Shown here one piece after another: positions 5,877 to 14,261 of a stretch of 20,394 nt of DNA (the first letter of the stretch is position 1; every line of letters begins with the position of its first letter). The position numbers were made by a program, and so were the translations under genes. Where the stretch lies: the NCBI GenBank assembly GCA_934539245.1, contig CAKTCK010000034.1, forward strand, positions 1 through 20,394, written 5' to 3'. Below the pieces are notes generated by a model. The model was not told the DNA's origin. It ran no database searches and saw nothing but the letters and a program-made list of their open reading frames with translations. The stretch is from an uncultured Faecalibacterium sp. GTDB lineage: Bacteria; Bacillota; Clostridia; Oscillospirales; Ruminococcaceae.

Positions 5877-7775
5877 TTACAGTTTCAGGTTCTCCCGGGT
5901 GGGGGTAAAGGTGGGGATCATAGCCGCCAGCTGGCGCACCACGCCCTCATCGTTGTGGGCGGCAGCGGCTTCCAGCGCCTGCAGCTGCTCGTAGAACTCG
6001 GCCAGATCAATGGTGCGGGGGCTTGCCACAAAGATCTTGTTGTGCTGGGTGCGGCGCATCTTGTCCTGCTCCTCGTCCATCATCAGCTCTTCGTAGAGCT
6101 TTTCGCCGGGGCGCAGACCCACGATCTTGATCTCCATATTCACGCCCGGCTCGTAGCCGTAAAAGCGAATCAGCTGCTTTGCCAAGTCCATAATGCGCAC
6201 CGGCTCGCCCATATCCAGCACATAGATATTGCCGCTCTCTGCCAGCGCACCCGCCTGCAGCACCAGCTGGGCTGCCTCCGGGATGGTCATAAAGTAGCGC
6301 ACGATGTTGGGGTCAGTCAGGGTGACCGGCCCGCCCTTTTTGATCTGGGCTTCAAACAGCGGGATAACGCTGCCGTGGCTGCCCAGCACGTTGCCGAACC
6401 GCACCGCCACGCACTTCATATCCGTGTTGCCCGCAAAGGTCTGGATGAGCATCTCGCAGATGCGCTTGGTGCAGCCCATGACGCTGGTGGGGTTCACGGC
6501 CTTATCGGTGGAAAGCTGCACAAAGCGCTCTACCCCATGCTCGCTGGCGCTGACCAGCAGGTTTTTGGTACCCAGCACGTTGTTTTTTACGGCCTCGGCG
6601 GGGCTTACCTCCATCAGCGGCACATGCTTGTGCGCCGCCGCATGGAACACCACCGTGGGGTGGTAGGTATCAAATACCTCGTCCAGACGCTTTTTATCCC
6701 GGATAGAGCCGATAAGCACTGTGACCGGGATATCGTGGCCGTACTTCTGCTGCAATTCCATCTGCAGCTCATAGGCGCAGTTTTCGTAGATATCAAAAAT
6801 AAGCAGCTTGCCGGGCTTGAAGCGCATGACCTGACGGCATAACTCGCTGCCGATGGAGCCGCCGCCGCCCGTTACCAGCACCGTTTTGCCGGTAAGGTAG
6901 CCGGAAATTTTGTCGGTGTCCAGCGTGACCTCCTCGCGGGAGAGAAAGTCGGCGGGGTTCAGCTCACGGAACACCTCCTGCTGAGGTGCACCGCTGCCCA
7001 CAAGCTGCGGGTCGCTGAGCACCTGCACCGCGCAGTGGGTGCTGACGCACAGGTCGATGACATGGCTCAGCTTGCTGCCCTTCAGAGTGGGGATAGCAAT
7101 AATGATGCTGTGGATGCCATAGCGCTTGCACAGCTCCGGGATGTCCTCCAGCGTACCCTTGACCGGTACACCATGGATGGTCTGGTTCAGCTTTGCGGGG
7201 TCATCGTCCACCGCCACCACGGCGTGGCCGTATTCCTTGTTGGATTTGCACACGTTGATGGCCCACGCACCGGCTTCGCCCGCGCCTACGATCATCACCG
7301 GACGGTTGGGGTCCTTGGCGGGCACCTTGCGCAGCCGCTCGCCAAGCGGATGGTTCAGGAACAGCCGCCATGCCAGACGGCTGCCGCCGACAAACAAAAA
7401 GATGAGCACGGAGGCCATGCAGTTGGCAGAATTGAACAGTACACCATGGATAAAGCAGCGGTTTACCACATACACCACGGCGGTAGGCACAGCGATCATC
7501 CCGGCAAGGCGGATCAGATCCCGCTCGCCGGCGTACTTCCACAGCACCGAGTACAGCCCGCCCGCCAGAAAGCAGACGATATACACCACCACGATCCACG
7601 GCAGATTTTCGTACAGCAGGGCGCGGTTGTGGGGCCACCACACGGCCTCTACCGCACCGTCTGCCCGCAGCAGCAGGGCAAAATAAAAGCTGAATGCCAC
7701 AATGGCTGCATCCAGCAGCACCAGCAGTGCACGGCGCAGCAGCACCTGCGGTGTATTCTTGGTTCTATCTTTCAC
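5877..7775 (-). CDS. Membrane-bound nucleotide-sugar 4,6-dehydratase/epimerase (CapD/WbpM/PglF family)
   Basis: A 632-residue two-part protein. The N-terminal third has four membrane helices (about 14-36, 59-79, 87-106, 118-138) and then a first Rossmann-like domain (MIVGAGEAGAWAINVCKS). The second half is an extended short-chain dehydrogenase with NAD(P) motif TGGGGSIGSE (302-311) and active-site stretch STDKAVNPTSVMGCTK. Here M433 and K437 occupy the Y-x3-K positions; methionine for tyrosine is a hallmark of UDP-GlcNAc 4,6-dehydratases of the WbpM/PglF/CapD group. The likely role is the first step to a deoxyamino sugar for a capsule, glycan or O-linked polysaccharide, at the inner membrane face. 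The start is GTG 7775 with AGAGGA just upstream. A flippase gene lies upstream on the same strand, which fits envelope polysaccharide production. The exact product sugar is not deducible. Confidence 0.9.
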   Translation of the reverse strand: MKDRTKNTPQVLLRRALLVLLDAAIVAFSFYFALLLRADGAVEAVWWPHNRALLYENLPWIVVVYIVCFLAGGLYSVLWKYAGERDLIRLAGMIAVPTAVVYVVNRCFIHGVLFNSANCMASVLIFLFVGGSRLAWRLFLNHPLGERLRKVPAKDPNRPVMIVGAGEAGAWAINVCKSNKEYGHAVVAVDDDPAKLNQTIHGVPVKGTLEDIPELCKRYGIHSIIIAIPTLKGSKLSHVIDLCVSTHCAVQVLSDPQLVGSGAPQQEVFRELNPADFLSREEVTLDTDKISGYLTGKTVLVTGGGGSIGSELCRQVMRFKPGKLLIFDIYENCAYELQMELQQKYGHDIPVTVLIGSIRDKKRLDEVFDTYHPTVVFHAAAHKHVPLMEVSPAEAVKNNVLGTKNLLVSASEHGVERFVQLSTDKAVNPTSVMGCTKRICEMLIQTFAGNTDMKCVAVRFGNVLGSHGSVIPLFEAQIKKGGPVTLTDPNIVRYFMTIPEAAQLVLQAGALAESGNIYVLDMGEPVRIMDLAKQLIRFYGYEPGVNMEIKIVGLRPGEKLYEELMMDEEQDKMRRTQHNKIFVASPRTIDLAEFYEQLQALEAAAAHNDEGVVRQLAAMIPTFTPTRENLKL

Positions 7776-7880
7776 TTACGATCCTCTTTTTCCCTCTCAG
7801 CGCCGGACGTTTTGCCCCCTGCGCTGCTTTTTCGGCAGTGTTCCCCCGGCAGTGCCGGAAGGATACAACTACACGTTTGT

Positions 7881-7909
7881 ATTATACTCACAATCCCCGT
7901 CTGTGTCCA
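7881..7909 (-). promoter_or_regulatory. Promoter of the dehydratase-lysA operon
   Basis: On the minus strand TGGACA (plus 7904-7909) and TATAAT (plus 7881-7886) are separated by 17 nt. It lies directly after the flippase stop codon (7927) and leaves a leader of ~100 nt before GTG 7775. The leader can fold a small CCGGC-ACT-GCCGG hairpin. No terminator follows the flippase gene, so read-through plus this internal promoter are both likely. Confidence 0.8.
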
Positions 7910-7926
7910 GAAAATTTACGTTTTTA

Positions 7927-9492
7927 TCACTTTCCCCTGTTTTTCCCGGTCTTTGCCTGCCGCAGCACCGCCCGCACTTCCTCCCAAAGCCCCAGCGGCA
8001 GCGCCGCCAGTAAAAACACGATGGCGGTCACCGTGCCGCCCGCCGTCAGCACTGCCAGTTGTTCCCACAGCCCCTGTGCCGGAAAGCCCGCCAACACCCG
8101 GCGCACACCCCGCCCGGCTGCACCGGCGGCGGCAGCAGCCAGCAGCGGCGCACCCAGCCAGCGCCGGAAAGCGTGCCCTGTACCGCTGGAAAGCAGCAGC
8201 CGCCCGGTGTTGGCTGCGCAGGTGTAAAGGCTGGAAAGCAATATCACCGCCAGAAAGCCCCGCATCCCGTACCGAGGCAACAGCACCGCCACCCCGCCAA
8301 TGCGCAGCACCGCGTCCCACACGCTGTACCGGAAAGCCGCTTTCTGCTCCCCGATGCCCTTCATGGCACCGTCCACCATGCTTTCCAGATACATCAGCGG
8401 CATAGCCGGGGCAAGGATCTCCAGATAAAACCCTGCCTCAGGGCTATGGTAGAGCAGCTGTGCCAGCGGCCTGCCCCACACCCAGAACAGCGTACCCGCC
8501 AGCGCGGAGAAATACCCCGTGAGCCGCAGCATCCGGTCCAGCAGGGCGTTCAGCCGGGCGGTCTGCCCCTCGATATGCGCCTGCGTGATCTCCGGCATCA
8601 GCAAAACCGCCAGACTGCCCAGCAGCCCAAAGGGAAAATTGAGCAGCGGCAGTGCCATACCCTTTAAGGTACCGTACTGCTCCAGCGCGGCGGTGCGCCC
8701 GCCGGAGGCCTCCAGATACACCGCAAGGCAGGCGGGCACCAGCATATTCTCAGCGGTGTGCAGCGCGCTGGAAAGCGCCCTGCCGCCCTCCACCGGCCAC
8801 AGGATGTCCCACAGCCGCCGGGACACCTCCTTTGGCGGGCGCGGCGCTGTGCTGCCGAAGCAGCGCGCCGCCTCCCGCCGGTAAAACAGTGCCATCAGGG
8901 CGGTGGATACGGCCTCGCTCAGGGCGGTGGCAGCCAGCACCAGCGCACAGCGGCTGCCGTCCGGCCAGCCCTCCGTGCGGGAAAGCGCCCACACCACGGC
9001 GGCAATGCGCACCGTCTGCTCTGCCAGCTGGCTGAGCACGTTGGGCTCTACCCGCCGCCGTGCCAGAAAAAAGCCGCGCAGCACCGCTGAGATGGCCATC
9101 CACGGCAGCCCCAGCGCCGAGGTGCGCAGCGCGGCAGCGGCGCGGATATCCCCCAGCCACCATTTTGCCGCAAGGCCTGCGGTGGCAAGCTGGGCGACCA
9201 TGGCAAGCCCGCCCAGCCCCAGCCCTGCCAACACCAGCCGCACAAGCATCCCGCGCGCAGCAGCTTTATCCCGGCTGAGCTCCTCGGTCAGCAGGCGGGT
9301 AGCCGCTACCGAGATGCCCGCCGTAGCCAGCGTGACGAACAGCCCGTACACCGCCAGCACCAGCTGGTACAGCCCCATGCCCGCCCCGCCCAAGGCGTTT
9401 GCCAGCCAGATACGCAGCCCCATGCCTGCCAGCCGCAGCACCACGTCCGAGCCGGTAAGCAGCGCCGCGTTTTTAAAGTAGTTCTGCCGCAC
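7927..9492 (-). CDS. SpoVB/MurJ-like polysaccharide flippase (MOP superfamily)
   Basis: A 521-residue, very hydrophobic protein with about 12-14 predicted membrane helices throughout its length. Family-type stretches include the N-terminal FKNAALLTGSDVVLRLAGMG, the following Gly-rich helix LGGAGMGLYQLVLAVYG, and YGTLKGMALPLLNFPFGL with LLMPEITQAH in the middle. These resemble the clostridial stage V sporulation protein B group, which flips lipid-linked envelope precursors outward. The start is GTG 9492, preceded by GGGGGAGGT five nt away. The next gene on the same strand makes a membrane sugar-nucleotide dehydratase, so export of a surface polysaccharide or a peptidoglycan intermediate is the likely role. 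Alanine and arginine content is high (Gly/Ala-rich C-terminus), in keeping with GC-rich codons. Whether it is SpoVB proper, MurJ or Wzx cannot be fixed from sequence. Confidence 0.85.
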   Translation of the reverse strand: MRQNYFKNAALLTGSDVVLRLAGMGLRIWLANALGGAGMGLYQLVLAVYGLFVTLATAGISVAATRLLTEELSRDKAAARGMLVRLVLAGLGLGGLAMVAQLATAGLAAKWWLGDIRAAAALRTSALGLPWMAISAVLRGFFLARRRVEPNVLSQLAEQTVRIAAVVWALSRTEGWPDGSRCALVLAATALSEAVSTALMALFYRREAARCFGSTAPRPPKEVSRRLWDILWPVEGGRALSSALHTAENMLVPACLAVYLEASGGRTAALEQYGTLKGMALPLLNFPFGLLGSLAVLLMPEITQAHIEGQTARLNALLDRMLRLTGYFSALAGTLFWVWGRPLAQLLYHSPEAGFYLEILAPAMPLMYLESMVDGAMKGIGEQKAAFRYSVWDAVLRIGGVAVLLPRYGMRGFLAVILLSSLYTCAANTGRLLLSSGTGHAFRRWLGAPLLAAAAAGAAGRGVRRVLAGFPAQGLWEQLAVLTAGGTVTAIVFLLAALPLGLWEEVRAVLRQAKTGKNRGK

Positions 9493-9574
9493 CCTGCACC
9501 TCCCCCTGCCCCGGAACGGGCGTTCACGGTTCAGCCTATGCAGCGGCTTTGCAAAACATGAGCGGCGCTATGGG

Positions 9575-9603
9575 TTGTTTCTGCGCACTTTTTATGGTAT
9601 AGT
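9575..9603 (+). promoter_or_regulatory. Promoter of mrp
   Basis: TTGTTT (9575-9580), a 17-nt spacer, and TATAGT (9598-9603). Transcription would begin near 9610, directly at the base of the hairpin at 9614. The start of the opposite gene is 82 nt away from the -35. I could not find an equally good minus-strand promoter for the flippase in this gap. Confidence 0.7.
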
Positions 9604-9613
9604 TAACAGTGGT

Positions 9614-9700
9614 CAGGCAGGGCGCAAGCCCCCGCCTGTATTTTGAGCAAGGAGGAAGCGCACCGCCCGGGTCCTGCCCCTGCCGTGCGCGACAAAGAGA
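9614..9700 (+). promoter_or_regulatory. Structured mrp leader: 5' hairpin, strong SD, second hairpin before the ATG
   Basis: The leader starts with CAGGC-A-GGGC-GCAA-GCCC-CC-GCCTG (9614-9638), closed by a GCAA tetraloop. A perfect AAGGAGG follows at 9649-9655, but the ATG is 45 nt further on at 9701. Between them GCGCAC (9658-9663) pairs with GTGCGC (9685-9690). Folding this stem would bring the SD to about 12 nt from the ATG. No ATG, GTG or TTG in the mrp frame lies nearer to the SD. The bases directly before the ATG (AAAGAGA) are a poor SD. Confidence 0.55.
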
Positions 9701-10534
9701 ATGAGCGAAGAATGTACCCATGACTGCTCTAATTGCAGTGCAGCCTGTTCTTCCCGCGATGCCGCTCCGCAGCACGATGCCCCCAACCCTAACAGCAGTG
9801 TGAAAAAGGTCATCGGCGTTGTTTCCGGCAAGGGCGGCGTGGGCAAGAGCATGACCAGCGCCCTGCTGGCCTGTGCCATGGCCCGCCGCGGCTACCACTG
9901 CGGCATTCTGGATGCCGATATCACCGGCCCGTCCATCCCCAAGCTGTTCGGCATTCACGGCCGTGCCATGGCGGATGACAAGGGCTGCTGGCCCATCCAG
10001 AGCCGCATGGGCATTGATGTGATGAGCATCAACCTGCTGGTGGAGAACGAGGAAGATCCCGTTGTGTGGCGCGGCCCGGTCATTGCCGGTGCCGTCAAGC
10101 AGTTCTGGACCGATGTGGTCTGGAAGGACGTAGATTTCCTGTTCGTGGATATGCCCCCGGGCACCGGTGATGTGCCCCTGACCGTGTTCCAGAGCCTGCC
10201 GGTGGACGGCATTGTTGTGGTGGCAAGCCCGCAGGAGCTGGTAAGCATGATCGTGGCAAAGGCCGTGAACATGGCCGAGATGATGAAGGTGCCCATGCTG
10301 GGCATCGTGGAGAACATGAGTTACATCGTCTGCCCGGACTGCGGCAAGCACATCAATGTGTTTGGCAACAGCCATGTGGACGAGGTGGCCGCAAAGCACA
10401 ACCTGCCCGTGCTGGCCAAGTGCCCCATCGACCCCAAGCTGGCAGAGCTTTCCGACGCCGGTATGATCGAGACCTACGGCGGCGAATTTTTGGAGGGCGC
10501 AGCAGACGCCTGCGAAAAGCTGCTGAAGAAGTAA
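9701..10534 (+). CDS. mrp: Mrp/NBP35-family Fe-S carrier P-loop ATPase
   Basis: A 277-residue cytosolic ATPase of the Mrp/ApbC/NBP35 group, which binds a labile [4Fe-4S] cluster and passes it to target proteins. The deviant Walker A GKGGVGKS is at 43-50, the switch motif DADITGPSIPKLFG follows, and VDMPPGTGD is the Walker B-like region. The C-terminal pair C211/C214 (CPDC) is the conserved cluster-binding CxxC. The N-terminus also has four cysteines, C5, C9, C12 and C16, a pattern common in anaerobe Mrp proteins and reminiscent of NBP35. The ATG at 9701 is favoured because the MSEECTHDC start is typical, although its own SD is weak. The downstream genes encode Fe-S enzymes (Hcp, GltB, GltD), plausible clients. 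The gene is monocistronic, ending at a strong terminator. Confidence 0.93.
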   Translation: MSEECTHDCSNCSAACSSRDAAPQHDAPNPNSSVKKVIGVVSGKGGVGKSMTSALLACAMARRGYHCGILDADITGPSIPKLFGIHGRAMADDKGCWPIQSRMGIDVMSINLLVENEEDPVVWRGPVIAGAVKQFWTDVVWKDVDFLFVDMPPGTGDVPLTVFQSLPVDGIVVVASPQELVSMIVAKAVNMAEMMKVPMLGIVENMSYIVCPDCGKHINVFGNSHVDEVAAKHNLPVLAKCPIDPKLAELSDAGMIETYGGEFLEGAADACEKLLKK

Positions 10535-10542
10535 TGCTCCCT

Positions 10543-10573
10543 GCCCTGTGCCCGTTGTGACACAGGGCTTTTT
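10543..10573 (+). terminator. Intrinsic terminator after mrp
   Basis: GCCCTGTG (10543-10550) pairs with CACAGGGC (10561-10568) across a 10-nt loop, followed by TTTTT (10569-10573). It begins 8 nt after the mrp stop codon. Confidence 0.9.
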
Positions 10574-10742
10574 GCTTAGATAAGCCCGCTGCTGCGCAAA
10601 AGACAGTCTTTTCTGCACGGCTTTGGGGCGGCAGCGCACTTTAAAAAACAAGGTTCGCGGCCCATTCCGGCTTTTAATTTTCGTTTTGTGAAGCGGCTGT
10701 TACTTTTTATCTGTTTTTTTAAACAAATTCTGCTTTTTGCTA
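10574..10742. other. AT-rich intergenic stretch upstream of the gdhA promoter
   Basis: No gene is seen here. It holds one perfect dyad AAAAGAC-A-GTCTTTT (10598-10612), and several T-rich runs (10670-10740) that could act as an UP-like element for the gdhA promoter. The 13-mer GCCCGCTGCTGCG at 10584-10596 occurs again at 10787-10799 in the gdhA leader. The dyad lies about 130 nt upstream of the gdhA -35, far for a simple repressor site. Confidence 0.4.
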
Positions 10743-10771
10743 TTGTAAAACCCACCGCAAAGCTTTATAAT
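10743..10771 (+). promoter_or_regulatory. Promoter of gdhA
   Basis: TTGTAA (10743-10748), a 17-nt spacer, and a perfect TATAAT (10766-10771). The upstream 60 nt are very T-rich. The predicted start near 10778 leaves a leader of about 150 nt before the gdhA ATG. Confidence 0.85.
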
Positions 10772-10777
10772 AGTAAA

Positions 10778-12281
<1,504 letters not shown>

Positions 12282-12297
12282 TTTCCATAGCATTTTC

Positions 12298-12331
12298 AAA
12301 GGGTTGCGTCCGGCTGGGCGCGGCCCTTTTT
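12298..12331 (+). terminator. Intrinsic terminator after gdhA
   Basis: AAAGGGTTGCG (12298-12308) pairs with CGCGGCCCTTT (12319-12329), 11 pairs of which two are G-T, with a 10-nt loop and a TTTTT run (12327-12331) followed by GTTT. It begins 16 nt after the gdhA stop codon. Confidence 0.85.
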
Positions 12332-12333
12332 GT

Positions 12334-12362
12334 TTGCGCCATCCTGCCGGGCTGTGTATAAA
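12334..12362 (+). promoter_or_regulatory. Probable promoter of hcp
   Basis: TTGCGC (12334-12339), a 17-nt spacer and TATAAA (12357-12362). It lies directly behind the gdhA terminator and ~55 nt before the hcp ATG. A short dyad ATAC-TCCCG-GTAT (12380-12392) lies just downstream of the predicted start and could be an operator. The -35 matches the consensus only in its first three bases. Confidence 0.55.
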
Positions 12363-12416
12363 ATCCCATGCTATCACCCATACTCCCGGTATCTTCTGCT
12401 GGAAAAGGAGTATTTT

Positions 12417-13994
12417 ATGGACGAACGGATATTTTGTTTTCAATGTGAGCAGGCGGCCAACTGCACAGCCTGCACCGGTGCCGCAGGCGTGTGCGGAAAA
12501 TCGGCAGACACCGCCGCCGCGCAGGACCGGCTGACCGGTGCGCTGATCACCTGCGCCGGGCAGCTGCTGGCAGATGAGCAGTCTCCTTCTGCCCAGCAGG
12601 CCATGCTGCTGATGCAGGGGCTGTTCACCACCATTACCAACGTAAACTTTGACGCAGGCACCGTGGACGAGCTGACCGCAAAGGTGCGCGCCGCCTGCCC
12701 TGCCGCCGGGCCGGGCTACAACATGCAGCTGCTCTGGCATGAACCGGACGCAGACGTGCGCAGCCTGAAAAGCTTTGTCCTGTTCAGTCTGCGCGGCATG
12801 GCGGCTTACAACTATCACGCCCGGGTGCTGGGCCATGTTGACCCGGAGCTGGACCGCTTTTTCTGCACGGCACTGGATGCCATCTCCCGCCCGCTCTCCA
12901 TGGAGGAGCTGTGGGCGCTGGTGCAGAAAACCGGCGAGGCCAGCTACCGCTGCATGGAGCTGCTGGATGCTGCCAATACCGGTGCCTACGGCGACCCGGA
13001 GCCAGTGGAGGTGCCGCTGACCATTGAAAAGGGGCCGTTCATCGTGGTTTCGGGCCATGACCTGTACGACATGAAATGCCTGCTGGAACAGACGAAGGAT
13101 AAGGGCATCAATATCTACACCCACTCGGAAATGCTACCCGCCCACGGCTACCCGGAATTGAAGCAGAAGTACCCCCACCTCAAGGGCAACTTCGGCACCG
13201 CATGGCAGAACCAGCAGACCGAGTTTGAGGATATCCCCGCGCCCATCCTGTTCACCACCAACTGCATCATGCCCCTGCGCGAAAGCTATTCTGACCGGGT
13301 GTTCACCACCTCGGTGGTGTCCTATCCCGGCATCGTGCACATTGAGGAAGGGCGCGATTTTACACCGGTGATCGAAAAGGCGCTGGAGCTGGGCGGCTAC
13401 AAGGAGGATACTCTTGTGCCCGGAATGAACGGCGGCAAAAGCGTCGTCACCGGCTTTGCGCGCAATGCTGTGCTCCAGCATGCGGGCGAGATCGTGCAGG
13501 CGGTGAAGGACGGCAAGATCCGTCACTTCTTCCTTGTGGGCGGCTGCGACGGCACGCGGCCCTCCCGCCGGTACTACACCGAGTTTGCCAAGCTCACACC
13601 GCAGGATACGGTCATCCTGACACTGGCCTGCGGCAAGTTCCGGCTGAACGATCTGCCCTTGGGCAATGTGCCCGGCACGGAGCTGCCCCGCATTCTGGAC
13701 GTGGGCCAGTGCAACGACGCCTACAGTGCCATCCGCATTGCGCTGGCTCTGGCCGATGCCTTTGGCTGCAGTGTAAACGAGCTGCCGCTCTCGCTGGTGC
13801 TGTGCTGGTTTGAGCAGAAGGCCGTGTGCATCCTCATCGCACTGCTGGCGCTGGGCATCAAGGGCATCCGGCTGGGGCCAACCCTGCCCCCGTTCCTCTC
13901 GCCGGGCGTTGTGGCTGCCCTGCAGCAAAAGTACGATTTAAAAGCCGTAACAGCACCGGAAAACGACCTGCAGGCCATTCTGGGCAGACATTGA
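12417..13994 (+). CDS. hcp: Hybrid-cluster protein / hydroxylamine reductase
   Basis: A 525-residue prismane-type enzyme. It carries an N-terminal [4Fe-4S] site and the unusual 4Fe-2S-2O hybrid cluster, and reduces hydroxylamine to ammonia or nitric oxide to N2O. The N-terminal ligands are C7, C10, C19 and C26 (FCFQC...CTAC...GVCGK). All seven hybrid-cluster ligands can be assigned: H214 (SGHDLYDM), E238 (HSEMLPAHG), C283 (TTNCIMPL), C377 (GGCDGTRPS), C405 (LACGKF), C432 (GQCNDAYSA) and E466 (CWFEQKA), with K468 nearby. The spacing between the first five matches what I recall for Desulfovibrio Hcp. The start is ATG 12417 with AAAAGGAG 6 nt upstream. Its place between gdhA and gltBD suggests nitrosative-stress detoxification or recovery of ammonia. 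No separate Hcr reductase gene is in the window. Confidence 0.96.
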   Translation: MDERIFCFQCEQAANCTACTGAAGVCGKSADTAAAQDRLTGALITCAGQLLADEQSPSAQQAMLLMQGLFTTITNVNFDAGTVDELTAKVRAACPAAGPGYNMQLLWHEPDADVRSLKSFVLFSLRGMAAYNYHARVLGHVDPELDRFFCTALDAISRPLSMEELWALVQKTGEASYRCMELLDAANTGAYGDPEPVEVPLTIEKGPFIVVSGHDLYDMKCLLEQTKDKGINIYTHSEMLPAHGYPELKQKYPHLKGNFGTAWQNQQTEFEDIPAPILFTTNCIMPLRESYSDRVFTTSVVSYPGIVHIEEGRDFTPVIEKALELGGYKEDTLVPGMNGGKSVVTGFARNAVLQHAGEIVQAVKDGKIRHFFLVGGCDGTRPSRRYYTEFAKLTPQDTVILTLACGKFRLNDLPLGNVPGTELPRILDVGQCNDAYSAIRIALALADAFGCSVNELPLSLVLCWFEQKAVCILIALLALGIKGIRLGPTLPPFLSPGVVAALQQKYDLKAVTAPENDLQAILGRH

Positions 13995-14027
13995 GCCAGC
14001 GCTGTTCTCACTATGACTACAACTGAC

Positions 14028-14044
14028 CGCCGTACGCGGCGTTT
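14028..14044 (+). terminator. Weak hairpin after hcp
   Basis: CGCCG (14028-14032) pairs with CGGCG (14037-14041) around a TACG loop, followed by only three Ts. It begins 33 nt after the hcp stop codon. It is the best terminator candidate for hcp, but with a 5-bp stem and TTT it may be leaky. Confidence 0.35.
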
Positions 14045-14093
14045 CGCACAAGAAGCGGCGCAATGTGTGTAGCATATTTGGTGCAGCTGTCAC

Positions 14094-14121
14094 TTGAAGA
14101 TTTTTCAGGAATCTGTATAAT
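14094..14121 (+). promoter_or_regulatory. Promoter of gltBD
   Basis: TTGAAG (14094-14099), a 16-nt spacer, and a perfect TATAAT (14116-14121). Transcription is expected to start near 14128, leaving a ~134-nt leader that contains a terminator-like hairpin. Confidence 0.8.
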
Positions 14122-14130
14122 ATCAGGTAT

Positions 14131-14189
14131 CGGAACAAAGGCGTTCCGCAAGGGTATTCTATGCCCTTGCGGGGCGTCTTTTTCTTTTT
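14131..14189 (+). terminator. Terminator-like attenuator in the gltBD leader, with a competing stem
   Basis: AAAGGCGTTCCGCAAGGG (14137-14154) pairs along 18 positions with CCCTTGCGGGGCGTCTTT (14164-14181), including three G-T pairs, loop of 9 nt. TTTTTCTTTTT follows (14179-14189). This is a strong intrinsic terminator, but it sits between the gltB promoter and the gltB ATG. A competing 6-bp stem CGGAAC (14131-14136) with GTTCCG (14143-14148) would consume the lower left arm. Such mutually exclusive stems are the layout of transcription attenuation. Confidence 0.7.
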
Positions 14190-14261
14190 GCAGGGGATAA
14201 AAAGCTGCGGAGGGTGCCGCAGCCCCCGGTAAGCAAACAAGTAAAAAGGATGGGAAAGACT

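Noticed and set aside
4467..6842. Plus-strand open frame of 791 codons opposite lysA and the dehydratase
   Set aside because: It is antisense to two enzymes with intact catalytic motifs, lacks any recognisable domain and crosses their intergenic gap.
7776..7926. tRNA, small RNA or terminator between the flippase and dehydratase genes
   Set aside because: No cloverleaf or T-loop motif and no T-tailed hairpin was found; the gap is explained by a promoter and a short leader.
9673..9723. Leader peptide or alternative mrp start served by the AAGGAGG at 9649
   Set aside because: A GTG at 9685 opens only a 12-codon frame out of phase with mrp and lies 29 nt from the SD; in-frame candidates are CTG codons only. 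The hairpin-bridge explanation is simpler.
12330..12416. Upstream extension of hcp
   Set aside because: It starts inside the gdhA terminator T-run and would put 29 residues before the cysteine motif that normally starts within the first ten. AAAAGGAG sets ATG 12417.
14214..14261. Earlier ATG starts for gltB at 14214 and 14250
   Set aside because: No SD lies before 14214, and ATG 14250 overlaps the AAAAGGA that best serves 14262. Neither is excluded absolutely.
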